From contig DBYF01000066.1 of assembly GCA_002310155.1 (NCBI GenBank), positions 7,162 through 17,483 of the forward strand: a stretch of DNA of 10,322 nucleotides. The letters are read 5' to 3'. The stretch comes from Mageeibacillus sp. UBA1193. Lineage in GTDB: Bacteria; Bacillota; Clostridia; Saccharofermentanales; Saccharofermentanaceae. The notes beneath the pieces were generated by a model. It was not told the origin of the DNA, did no database searches, and was given only the letters and a program-made list of their open reading frames with translations. Position 1 is the stretch's first letter. Every line of letters begins with the position of its first letter. This document shows positions 1 to 5,092 of this stretch, one piece after another. A program made the position numbers and the translations under genes.

Positions 1-288
1 AACCCGTTCGTAATCAACGTCAAAGACTACGATGGAAACATCACTCAGACTCCGCCGTTCCGCACCCACTACACCGTGGCCGCGGACACTTGCGTATCCG
101 AATACTACCCGAACTATAAGAAAGCTTTCGAGTACACAGGCTGCGTCAAGTACGCCAAGCTCGGCGACGCGCTCGTGTACATCTGTGACGCACGCGGCAT
201 GACGGACACTCTCAAGAAGATGTGGACGCGCACCGATCACGATCTCTGCATTAAGAAGGAAGAGATCCCGGAAGAGTATTACAAGTGA
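1..288 (+). CDS. C-terminal part of an unidentified enzyme, tentatively AAC(3)-like N-acetyltransferase
   Basis: The reading frame is open from base 1 and ends at TGA 286-288, giving 95 residues, so the true start lies upstream of the window. The GTG at 76 is internal, because the frame continues unbroken before it. The stretch around TPPFRTHYTVAADTC, then AFEYTGCVKYAKLGDALVYI and a final helix-like DTLKKMW, resembles the ends of AAC(3)/YokD-type antibiotic N-acetyltransferases. In that family a conserved Tyr/His region is followed by a 'G-x-V-x-x-G-x-x-G-x-A' strand. This is a resemblance judged by eye, and the catalytic part is not in the window. Four Cys residues are present without a CxxC pair, so a metal site is not indicated. 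Members of that family acetylate aminoglycosides or unknown amines in the cytosol. No membrane segment is visible. I am confident this is a real coding region and unsure of the product. Confidence 0.75.
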   Translation, partial: NPFVINVKDYDGNITQTPPFRTHYTVAADTCVSEYYPNYKKAFEYTGCVKYAKLGDALVYICDARGMTDTLKKMWTRTDHDLCIKKEEIPEEYYK

Positions 289-359
289 CAAGCAACTAGT
301 AACAGCGGCCCCTTTCAGAAATGACCGCACTTCTTCGTTTATATGTTTGAGAATAAAGT

Positions 360-391
360 GACCCCCGAAGCCACATCCGGCCCCGGGGGTC
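360..391. terminator. Hairpin between convergent genes, probable terminator
   Basis: GACCCCCG at 360-367 pairs perfectly with CGGGGGTC at 384-391 across a 16-base loop. It lies between the plus-strand gene ending at 288 and the minus-strand gene ending at 458. Read on the minus strand, the stem is followed by ACTTTATTCTC, a modest T-rich run. Read on the plus strand it is followed by TTGGCAATT, which is weaker. It probably ends the minus-strand LRR gene and may act in both directions. Confidence 0.5.
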
Positions 392-457
392 TTGGCAATT
401 CCGGCTAATAGTGAAATCACCGTTAATGCTTCAATTTATCGATCGGCAACAGTGCTT

Positions 458-1888
458 TTAGAGCACCTCGATCCGGATACCCATCTGATACCAGACAGCT
501 GTCAGATCACTACTTCTGGCCTGGATGAGATCCTGTCTCCAGCCGCCCCAGTAGATGCCCTTGTTTCTGAGGAAGTTCGTGGCACCCGGGTTGTTGAGGA
601 CAAATACCGGATAGCCCCAATTGCATACCTGGAAAACGACTGTTCCGTTCGTCTTGTGCGAGAACGTGTAGGTGTTGTTACCATTGCTAGTGACGGTCCA
701 TCCGTTCGACGCGCTGATGCGGTAGTTTCTTCCCGCCATGTTACCGGTGTAGACATTCGACGGAACCGGGGTAGGTGTCGGAGTCGCGGTCGGCTTCGGT
801 GTAGGCGTAGGTGTGGGCGTTGCTGTCGGAACCGGAGTCGGTGTAGGTGTCGGTGTCACGACAGGAAGCTGATTGAGTTTCCAATTATCGATCGGTACCG
901 GCTCGGAGAGTGCATACTCTGTGTAATCCGTAACTACCGGCATATCCAGATCCGCCATAACATAACCGGATCCGCCCACCTCATGATATGTGACTCTGAC
1001 GCCATCACTCATGACTCTCTTCGTGCCCTTGAGCGCAGCGTTGATACGCGGTGTCTCTGTCTCCCAGAAAGCCGGGAGCGAGTGCAGCTGGTTGCCGAAG
1101 CAATACAGCACATCCAGCTTATCGTTTCCGAAAAGAAGTGCTTCTTTCAGATTGCACTCCGCGCAGTCGAGATGCAGCAGATTCGGGCATCCGCAGACGA
1201 TCAGCCATTCCATGTTCTGATTGCCTCTGCAGCTCAGATAGGTCACTCTTTCGTTCTCCATGACCACAAGGATAGACAGATCGTTGCGGTCGCAGTCGAG
1301 ATTGTAAAGATTTACCAGATCCGATACATCCAGTTCTGTCAGATGATTGTCGTAGCAGAAGAAATCCGCCAGCTTGACATCGTTCTGAACATTCACTGAA
1401 GTGAGCTCGTTGTCATTGCAGTAGATCGTGCTCAGCTTCGGGCAGTTGGACGCATCCAGCGTGACCATGCCATTGCCCTGGCAGCCCAGCCAGGTAAGGT
1501 TTGGCAATCCGGAAACATCCAGTTCGGTGATCTGGTTGTGACGCACTTCAAGAGTTCTCAGATTTCTGAAGTACTTGATACCCTGAAGTGATTTGATCGA
1601 ACCAAACTCCGACTTGATGTACGTGACCGCCAGAAGCTCGTCTACCGTCACATAACCGTCATGGTCCGTGTCGACGTTCTCACAGACGTACGCTCTGAAC
1701 TCATCGTCCGGGAAGAGCGTTTCATCAATGATGTGAGATTCTGAGCCTGACTGCGATTCAGGCTGGAGTCCGTACGCGTCCGCGGACACATTTCCCACGT
1801 ATCCGGGAAGGCTCCAGGAAGCAGTCATCACACAAAAAGCACTCATGCACGCGGCGAGTGCTTTTGCCCTAGATAATTTAGTTTTCAT
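458..1888 (-). CDS. Secreted EF-hand plus leucine-rich-repeat protein with Thr-Pro linker
   Basis: 476 residues. Residues 1-37 form a signal peptide with basic start MKTKLSRAK, a hydrophobic core and an Ala-containing end, so the protein is exported. Residues 59-84 hold FPDDEFRAYV followed by an EF-hand or dockerin-like Ca loop, DTDHDGYVTVDE, with D73, D75, D77, T81 and E84 in the ligand positions. About eight 21-residue leucine-rich repeats follow (residues 109-275). Their pattern is NLxxLxCxxNxLTxLDVSxxx, with Cys often at the strand end. After a spacer of about 70 residues comes a Thr-Pro-rich linker (345-377). The last 100 residues form a Trp- and Asn-rich domain (GGW, NGWTV) that I do not recognise. 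This layout is typical of secreted Clostridia LRR proteins thought to bind proteins or carbohydrates. No LPXTG motif or membrane anchor is visible. The ATG at 1888 has AAAGGAG 11 bases upstream. It appears monocistronic. Function beyond binding is not predictable. Confidence 0.9.
   Translation of the reverse strand: MKTKLSRAKALAACMSAFCVMTASWSLPGYVGNVSADAYGLQPESQSGSESHIIDETLFPDDEFRAYVCENVDTDHDGYVTVDELLAVTYIKSEFGSIKSLQGIKYFRNLRTLEVRHNQITELDVSGLPNLTWLGCQGNGMVTLDASNCPKLSTIYCNDNELTSVNVQNDVKLADFFCYDNHLTELDVSDLVNLYNLDCDRNDLSILVVMENERVTYLSCRGNQNMEWLIVCGCPNLLHLDCAECNLKEALLFGNDKLDVLYCFGNQLHSLPAFWETETPRINAALKGTKRVMSDGVRVTYHEVGGSGYVMADLDMPVVTDYTEYALSEPVPIDNWKLNQLPVVTPTPTPTPVPTATPTPTPTPKPTATPTPTPVPSNVYTGNMAGRNYRISASNGWTVTSNGNNTYTFSHKTNGTVVFQVCNWGYPVFVLNNPGATNFLRNKGIYWGGWRQDLIQARSSDLTAVWYQMGIRIEVL
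758..856 (-). repeat. Degenerate Thr-Pro coding repeat
   Basis: These bases encode residues 345-377 of the secreted LRR protein, a run of Thr-Pro pairs broken by VP, AT and KP. At DNA level it is an imperfect repeat of six-base units. Such linkers separate domains in exported proteins. The repeat may change length by slippage, although codon variation within it should limit this. Confidence 0.8.
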
Positions 1889-1935
1889 AACCCCTTTGTC
1901 TCCTTTACATGATTTTCTACTATTAGCCTGCCATG

Positions 1936-1964
1936 ACTATATTGTATATGTTCGGGGTTATTAA
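1936..1964 (-). promoter_or_regulatory. Possible promoter of the LRR gene
   Basis: Read on the minus strand, TTAATA (1964-1959) and TATAGT (1941-1936) are separated by 17 bases, in an AT-rich stretch that includes TATACAATATAG. The -35 matches consensus at four of six positions. It would give a leader of about 40 bases carrying the AAAGGAG site at 1900-1906. Other registers of the -10 are possible. Confidence 0.35.
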
Positions 1965-2051
1965 GTACATTTTCAACTCAACGCGATAAACCGCGATAAT
2001 TCTTTCCCCCACTGCAAATGGATAGGAGAATTTCTCACTTTCACCTACGAA

Positions 2052-2083
2052 GAAGACCGGGAGGTTTCTCACTCCCGGTCTTC
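2052..2083 (-). terminator. Perfect 12-bp hairpin downstream of the lipoprotein gene
   Basis: GAAGACCGGGAG (2052-2063) is exactly complementary to CTCCCGGTCTTC (2072-2083), with an 8-base loop. It lies five bases past the lipoprotein gene's stop, and on the minus strand the stem runs into TTCGTAGG. The stem is strong but the T-tract is poor. It may be a weak intrinsic terminator or an mRNA 3'-end stabiliser. It also lies upstream of the LRR gene and could isolate it from read-through. Confidence 0.6.
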
Positions 2084-2088
2084 CACAA

Positions 2089-2691
2089 TCAATCTAACGC
2101 CTCAGTCATGCAGCCGACTTCATCCTCGTCGACATGCGCCCATTTCCCTGTTTTGCGATTGAATACCTGATCGTAGTACCACATGATGTCATAGCCTCTC
2201 GCGATGTAATGGAGCCGGATCGAATCATCTTCAAGCCAGATGCCGAAGTCTCCGATATCTAACGCCAGGATCACAAAATCCTCGTCGGGATCTTCTTTAT
2301 ATGATTCCTTGTTCGGGAAAATAATGGTGACCACATAGTGACCGTCTTTGAGCTCGATCTTGCTCTCATCTTCATTTGGCCAGATGTTCTTCATATTGTC
2401 GACAACAAGCCTGAATCCGGGCTCATCCACATCCAGATAACTTTTGAGACTGAACTGGTAACGATTGTTCTCATCGTACTCAAAGTCTTCGCTGATCTTC
2501 TCGTCGAAAACGGCCACGGCCCGGTCTTCGAAGACCACGACCTTCTCGAGTCCGAACATGTTATCACTCGGACATTCGATAACTTCCTTCGCATCTTTCT
2601 CATTCTCGACCAGAGACTTTTTCTTCTTGCATCCTGCGAGCGTGACCAGCGATGCCGCTGCCAGCAGAAACGCCATAACTCTCTTAAACAT
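2089..2691 (-). CDS. Exported lipoprotein of unknown function
   Basis: 200 residues. The N-terminus MFKRVMAFLLAAASLVTLAG ends in a lipobox, LAGC, with lipidated Cys21 followed by KKKK, so the protein should be anchored to the outer face of the cytoplasmic membrane. The mature part is acidic and rich in beta-type alternation, and no family motif is recognisable. It has a second Cys at 40 and a third at 194. GGAGG at 2699-2703 lies seven bases before the ATG, a clear ribosome site that fixes the start. A TATAAT -10 lies about 55 bases upstream of the ATG and a perfect hairpin follows the stop, so it is probably its own transcription unit. It shares strand with the downstream LRR gene, but promoter and hairpin signals between them suggest separate expression. 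Being real is nearly certain; its role is unknown. Confidence 0.85.
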   Translation of the reverse strand: MFKRVMAFLLAAASLVTLAGCKKKKSLVENEKDAKEVIECPSDNMFGLEKVVVFEDRAVAVFDEKISEDFEYDENNRYQFSLKSYLDVDEPGFRLVVDNMKNIWPNEDESKIELKDGHYVVTIIFPNKESYKEDPDEDFVILALDIGDFGIWLEDDSIRLHYIARGYDIMWYYDQVFNRKTGKWAHVDEDEVGCMTEALD

Positions 2692-2745
2692 AACAAACCC
2701 TCCGTTTCAAAAGGCATCCTCTTTTGCCCTTCGTCCCCAACTACA

Positions 2746-2751
2746 ATTATA
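2746..2751 (-). promoter_or_regulatory. -10 element for the lipoprotein gene
   Basis: A perfect TATAAT on the minus strand, 54 bases upstream of the ATG at 2691. At 16-18 bases spacing there is no good -35; the best choice is ACAATA. The -10 lies inside a near-palindromic 12-mer (2741-2752, one mismatched pair). The element back to back with it on the plus strand at 2792-2797 suggests divergent promoters here. Confidence 0.45.
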
Positions 2752-2770
2752 GACGATAAAGATCATAATA

Positions 2771-2797
2771 TTGTTGCTTTTTGCGCGCAGTTATAAT
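2771..2797 (+). promoter_or_regulatory. Possible distal promoter of the PAP2 gene
   Basis: TTGTTG (2771-2776) is followed, after 15 bases, by a perfect TATAAT (2792-2797). The spacing is short, so strength is doubtful. Transcripts from it would start near 2804 and carry a GC-rich leader before the PAP2 gene. Confidence 0.3.
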
Positions 2798-2863
2798 CGC
2801 CGCCCGGACCCCGGACGATCACGCGCCGCATGACATCCGCCGCGCCCGACCCGGATGGCGGCG
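2798..2863 (+). other. GC-rich potential hairpin upstream of the PAP2 gene
   Basis: CGCCGCC (2798-2804) can pair with GGCGGCG (2857-2863). The 52 bases between also contain CCGCC and GGCGG that could form a smaller alternative stem. The block is much richer in GC than the flanking sequence. It may be a leader structure or simply a compositional island; no T-run follows, so it is not a terminator. Confidence 0.3.
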
Positions 2864-2865
2864 CC

Positions 2866-2894
2866 TTGACAATCCGCGGAGAAAGGTCTCTAAT
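2866..2894 (+). promoter_or_regulatory. Strong sigma70-type promoter immediately before the PAP2 gene
   Basis: TTGACA at 2866-2871 is a perfect -35. After 17 bases comes TCTAAT (2889-2894), matching the -10 consensus at five of six positions. Transcription should begin near 2901-2903, only two to four bases before the ATG at 2905. This is the best two-box promoter in the window. It implies a leaderless or nearly leaderless mRNA. Confidence 0.65.
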
Positions 2895-2904
2895 ATTACC
2901 CGGT

Positions 2905-3570
2905 ATGAAAGTAGATTATAAGAAAAAACTCAAACTCGTTGCACCGATGCTGATCTTTATCACGATCTACATGGTGTTTTTCTTCCTCGTCGAAAGCATC
3001 GACGCGAGTTCGTATTATGTGCCGGAGATCGCGATCGACCACGATATTCCGTTTATTCCCGCGTTCATTATTCCGTATGTCATGTGGTTCCCGTGGATCC
3101 CGTTCATCTGCGTGTGGGCGTTGTTTACCGATGAAAAAGTGTTCACGAAGATCACTCGTCTTCTCATGATCGGTATGAGTTTATTCATCATCATTTCTGC
3201 ACTGTTCCCGACCAAGCTGTTCCTGCGTCCGGACGAAGTTCCGGGAAATGACATCTGCAGCCGGATGGTCCGCTATCTCTATAAGATTGACACACCGACA
3301 AACGTCTTCCCGAGCATCCATGTCTACGACACGCTCGTGCTCTGCTACGGTGTTTTCATCGGCAAATGCGCGCTCTTTAAGAACACGCTGTTTAGAATTT
3401 TCACTGTTGCGCTGACAATCGCGATCTGCGCGGCCACGTGCTTCCTGAAGCAGCACTCCGTGACCGACGGTATTGCCGCGGTCGTGATGCTTGTAATTGC
3501 CGTCGCGATCTATGATTTAGTTGCGAGTGCTTTTCGAAAGAAAAAAGACAGCAGAAAAGAAGCTGCCTGA
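2905..3570 (+). CDS. PAP2-family membrane phosphatase
   Basis: 221 residues from the ATG at 2905. Family knowledge: PAP2 enzymes remove phosphate from lipid phosphates or isoprenyl pyrophosphates, using two conserved His and an Asp at the membrane face. Seen here are about six hydrophobic segments and an RP pair (R108-P109, late part of motif 1). Motif 2 is FPSIH with H139, and motif 3 is KQHSVTD with H184 and D188. The last residues are very basic (FRKKKDSRK), so the C-terminus probably sits inside the cell. Motif 3 has Lys where classical members have Arg, a form I associate with the inositol-phosphorylceramide-synthase-like branch, so the substrate is uncertain. An upstream in-frame ATG at 2830 would add 25 low-complexity residues. 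It has no ribosome site and would place the promoter at 2866-2894 inside the gene, so I chose 2905. This start also lacks a well-placed Shine-Dalgarno. Confidence 0.85.
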   Translation: MKVDYKKKLKLVAPMLIFITIYMVFFFLVESIDASSYYVPEIAIDHDIPFIPAFIIPYVMWFPWIPFICVWALFTDEKVFTKITRLLMIGMSLFIIISALFPTKLFLRPDEVPGNDICSRMVRYLYKIDTPTNVFPSIHVYDTLVLCYGVFIGKCALFKNTLFRIFTVALTIAICAATCFLKQHSVTDGIAAVVMLVIAVAIYDLVASAFRKKKDSRKEAA

Positions 3571-3604
3571 TCACTCGGTACACCTCTTCCCTCGTATATC
3601 ATTT

Positions 3605-3634
3605 CACCTGAAAGTGATAAAATGATCTCAGGTG
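3605..3634 (+). promoter_or_regulatory. Extended -10 promoter flanked by a 7-bp inverted repeat, possible operator
   Basis: TGATAAAAT at 3615-3623 is an extended -10 (TG, one base, TAAAAT); the -35 position is poor. The arms CACCTGA (3605-3611) and TCAGGTG (3628-3634) are perfect inverted complements, 16 bases apart, and they enclose the -10. Transcription would start near 3630. A dimeric regulator bound to the arms would cover the promoter; this is inference. Confidence 0.45.
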
Positions 3635-3674
3635 GTGATTGGCACGTTTCCCGTTTCGGGAAGCATCACGGGGG
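3635..3674 (+). promoter_or_regulatory. Leader hairpin followed by GGGGGTTTTT ribosome site
   Basis: TTCCCG (3648-3653) and CGGGAA (3657-3662) form a perfect stem with a TTT loop. Outside it, GTGAT (3635-3639) can pair with ATCAC (3665-3669). Directly after comes GGGGG (3670-3674) and a run of five T, then TCT and the ATG at 3682. GGGGG is the only plausible ribosome site, seven bases before the start. The hairpin plus T-run looks like a small attenuator or a structure that controls ribosome access. Confidence 0.4.
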
Positions 3675-3681
3675 TTTTTCT

Positions 3682-4314
3682 ATGAAGATCGATAATGTAG
3701 ATATAGATCTGATCCTTCAGTCGGATAAGCGCGGTATTTACGGCCGCGAGCGCGACGAGGAAAAGGGGTTTTTCAAGAAGCTTTTCGGAAAGAAAGATGA
3801 TGCGGATGAGTCTTCCTATTATCAGCAGCGCATCGTGGAGATCGGACGTGATGAACTCGTGGAGGAGCTGTCCGGTGAGATCGACGCGTACCTGATCGAG
3901 AAGGCCGATCCGATGACGATGGTCATCCTCACAGAGAGTTATTTCATCCTGCCCGGACGCGAGATCTTCCCGCTTATGGATATCGACCAGTTCGCGATCG
4001 GAAGTGTCTGGCTCCCGCCTTATCAGCAGTACGCGCTCGACCGTGAGGGTGAGCCCTACGATCCCGATTATAAGAGTGAATTCGAAGAGGAAGAAGGCTA
4101 CGAACTCGACCGTTTCAACATCGATTTCGTGATCAGGGATTCGGAAATCGCGACGTACGCATACACCTTCCCGATGGAGGTCGCTGACAGGTCTGATTTT
4201 CGCGACATACTGAACGAGAAATGCGACGCGGAAGATCTCTCCGAAGATCCTGTTTTCGAAGGCAAGTTCAATGAGGAGTGGAATGTGCGCTCGCTGTTCT
4301 GGAAAGGGCTGTGA
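3682..4314 (+). CDS. Acidic cytosolic protein of unknown function
   Basis: 210 residues starting MKIDNVDID. The start at 3682 is preferred over the in-frame ATG at 3622 for two reasons. GGGGG lies seven bases upstream of it, and 3622 lies within the promoter element. There is no signal peptide or membrane segment. The protein is rich in Asp and Glu (a run EFEEEEGYE near residue 135), apart from a short basic patch, FFKKLFGKK (about 30-38). The pattern VILTESYFILPGREIFPLMDIDQF, a beta hairpin leading to a PL-x-DI turn, followed by later strands and a final helix, is reminiscent of bacterial PH-like domains. That is only a guess from pattern. It stands alone, with a promoter and leader structure of its own, and converges on the histidine phosphatase gene. 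Confidence 0.8.
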   Translation: MKIDNVDIDLILQSDKRGIYGRERDEEKGFFKKLFGKKDDADESSYYQQRIVEIGRDELVEELSGEIDAYLIEKADPMTMVILTESYFILPGREIFPLMDIDQFAIGSVWLPPYQQYALDREGEPYDPDYKSEFEEEEGYELDRFNIDFVIRDSEIATYAYTFPMEVADRSDFRDILNEKCDAEDLSEDPVFEGKFNEEWNVRSLFWKGL

Positions 4315-4315
4315 T

Positions 4316-4371
4316 CGGCCGGTTGTGACGGTCTGGCGCGCGGCGGCTGGCGATGTATGCCGGCCGGTTGT
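4316..4371. repeat. GGCCGG repeats between convergent genes
   Basis: GGCCGGTTGT occurs at 4317-4326 and again at 4362-4371 as a direct repeat. Because the core is close to a palindrome, CGGCCGG (4316-4322) can also pair with CCGGCCG (4360-4366) over a GC-rich 37-base interval. It lies between the stop at 4314 and the convergent stop at 4371. It may fold into a 3'-end structure for either gene, but no T-tract is present. Confidence 0.4.
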
Positions 4372-4979
4372 TATCCGATATAAGACATATCGCTGAGACG
4401 CTTGATGCAGCGTTTGCCGTTGTCCCAGATCATGAGCTGTGACACGCCGCCGGCATAGCCGTGCATGTCTCCGATATCGTAGTGCTCGACTTCCAGTCCT
4501 AAGAACATCGCAAAGAAAGAACTGAGAATGTCCCCGTGCGCGACGACAATGATCGTCTCCGCGGGGTCTTCCATGATGATGTCGTAGCAAGGCTTCAGAC
4601 GGTTCCACGCGTCTCTTCTGCTTTCGCCGTCGGAGAACAGACGGTCATCGACCGTGACCTCATCGGCTTCGAGATTTTCCTTCAGCCACTGCACAGACTT
4701 ACCGCAGCACCTGCCGAGATTTCTCTCTCTGAGTTCCTGCTTGAGGATCGGCTCGACACCGAGGTATTTCGCGACACCCTCGGCGGTCTGCCTGGCGCGC
4801 TTAAGATCGGAAGAATACATGACGAGTGCTTTTCCAGAGAGCTCGTCAGCGAGTTTCTTTCCGATATTGTCCGCCTGCTGTTTCCCGAGGTCGGTCAGGT
4901 CCCAGTCCGTCCACGAACCCACCATACCGTTGGTGTGGTGCACGGACTGCGTATGCTGAATGGTAATGATCTGTTTCAT
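4371..4979 (-). CDS. Histidine phosphatase family protein with QHT in place of RHG
   Basis: 202 residues, the normal length for the phosphoglycerate-mutase-like (histidine phosphatase) superfamily. Members use the His of an N-terminal RHG motif as the phospho-acceptor. Here the strand ITIQHTQSVHHTN places H9 at that position, but the preceding Arg, which binds phosphate, is Gln8, and Gly is Thr10. Other elements are kept: LTDLGKQQA (28-36), SSDLKRARQTA (56-66) with R61, the acid-containing RERNLG (84-89), and AHGD (147-150) with the second catalytic His, H148. The protein is soluble. The substrate is unknown. The start ATG at 4979 has no ribosome site; an extended -10 ends eight bases upstream, so the mRNA is probably leaderless. 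The gene is divergent from the zinc-ribbon gene. Confidence 0.9.
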   Translation of the reverse strand: MKQIITIQHTQSVHHTNGMVGSWTDWDLTDLGKQQADNIGKKLADELSGKALVMYSSDLKRARQTAEGVAKYLGVEPILKQELRERNLGRCCGKSVQWLKENLEADEVTVDDRLFSDGESRRDAWNRLKPCYDIIMEDPAETIIVVAHGDILSSFFAMFLGLEVEHYDIGDMHGYAGGVSQLMIWDNGKRCIKRLSDMSYIG

Positions 4980-4986
4980 GGGATTT

Positions 4987-4995
4987 ATTGTATCA
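4987..4995 (-). promoter_or_regulatory. Extended -10 promoter placed for leaderless transcription
   Basis: On the minus strand TGATACAAT occupies 4995-4987, a TG-N-TACAAT extended -10. The -35 region 17 bases upstream (GCGAAA) is weak. Counting about seven bases from the -10 puts the transcript start at 4980-4979, the first base of the start codon. No Shine-Dalgarno lies between. Confidence 0.55.
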
Positions 4996-5041
4996 CATAT
5001 AACTGCCTATTTCGCTACCGGGATTCTTTCCCGACGCGCAG

Positions 5042-5074
5042 CTCATACTGTATAATGCAGTCATAAGGTATGAG
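5042..5074 (+). promoter_or_regulatory. Promoter with TATAAT enclosed by a 7-bp inverted repeat
   Basis: TATAAT is at 5051-5056, with TTTCCC or TTCCCG as poor -35 candidates. CTCATAC (5042-5048) and GTATGAG (5068-5074) are perfect inverted complements on either side of the -10 and the expected start near 5063. The arrangement suggests an operator. Downstream, AAAGGA (5078-5083) sits nine bases before the ATG at 5093. Confidence 0.5.
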
Positions 5075-5092
5075 GGTAAAGGATGGGTAGTT

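Noticed and set aside
758..856. CRISPR or functional tandem array
   Set aside because: It is a coding Thr-Pro linker with six-base units, not repeats separated by unique spacers.
392..1399. 335-residue plus-strand open frame
   Set aside because: It is antisense to the LRR gene. It is rich in Arg and Cys because it reads the complement of Thr-Pro codons, has no ribosome site, and matches no family. The minus-strand frame has a signal peptide and clear repeats.
2338..2796. 152-residue plus-strand open frame opposite the lipoprotein
   Set aside because: The opposite strand has a lipobox, a good ribosome site and a promoter. This frame has none of these.
2830..2904. N-terminal extension of the PAP2 protein from ATG 2830
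   Set aside because: The added 25 residues are Ala/Asp/Gly/Pro-rich, lack a ribosome site and would be encoded across a near-consensus promoter.
3541..3570. Hairpin with T-run on the minus strand at the end of the PAP2 gene
   Set aside because: CAGC/GCTG is short, lies within coding sequence, and no minus-strand gene ends there.
3622..3681. Start of the acidic gene at ATG 3622
   Set aside because: This ATG overlaps the -10 element and lies upstream of the expected TSS; the ATG at 3682 has GGGGG in place.
3628..4608. 326-residue minus-strand open frame
   Set aside because: It overlaps the acidic gene and the end of the histidine phosphatase in another frame, has no ribosome site or motif, and has shadow-type composition.
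4536..5066. 176-residue plus-strand open frame
   Set aside because: It is antisense to the histidine phosphatase and runs through the divergent promoter region; it has no motif or ribosome site.
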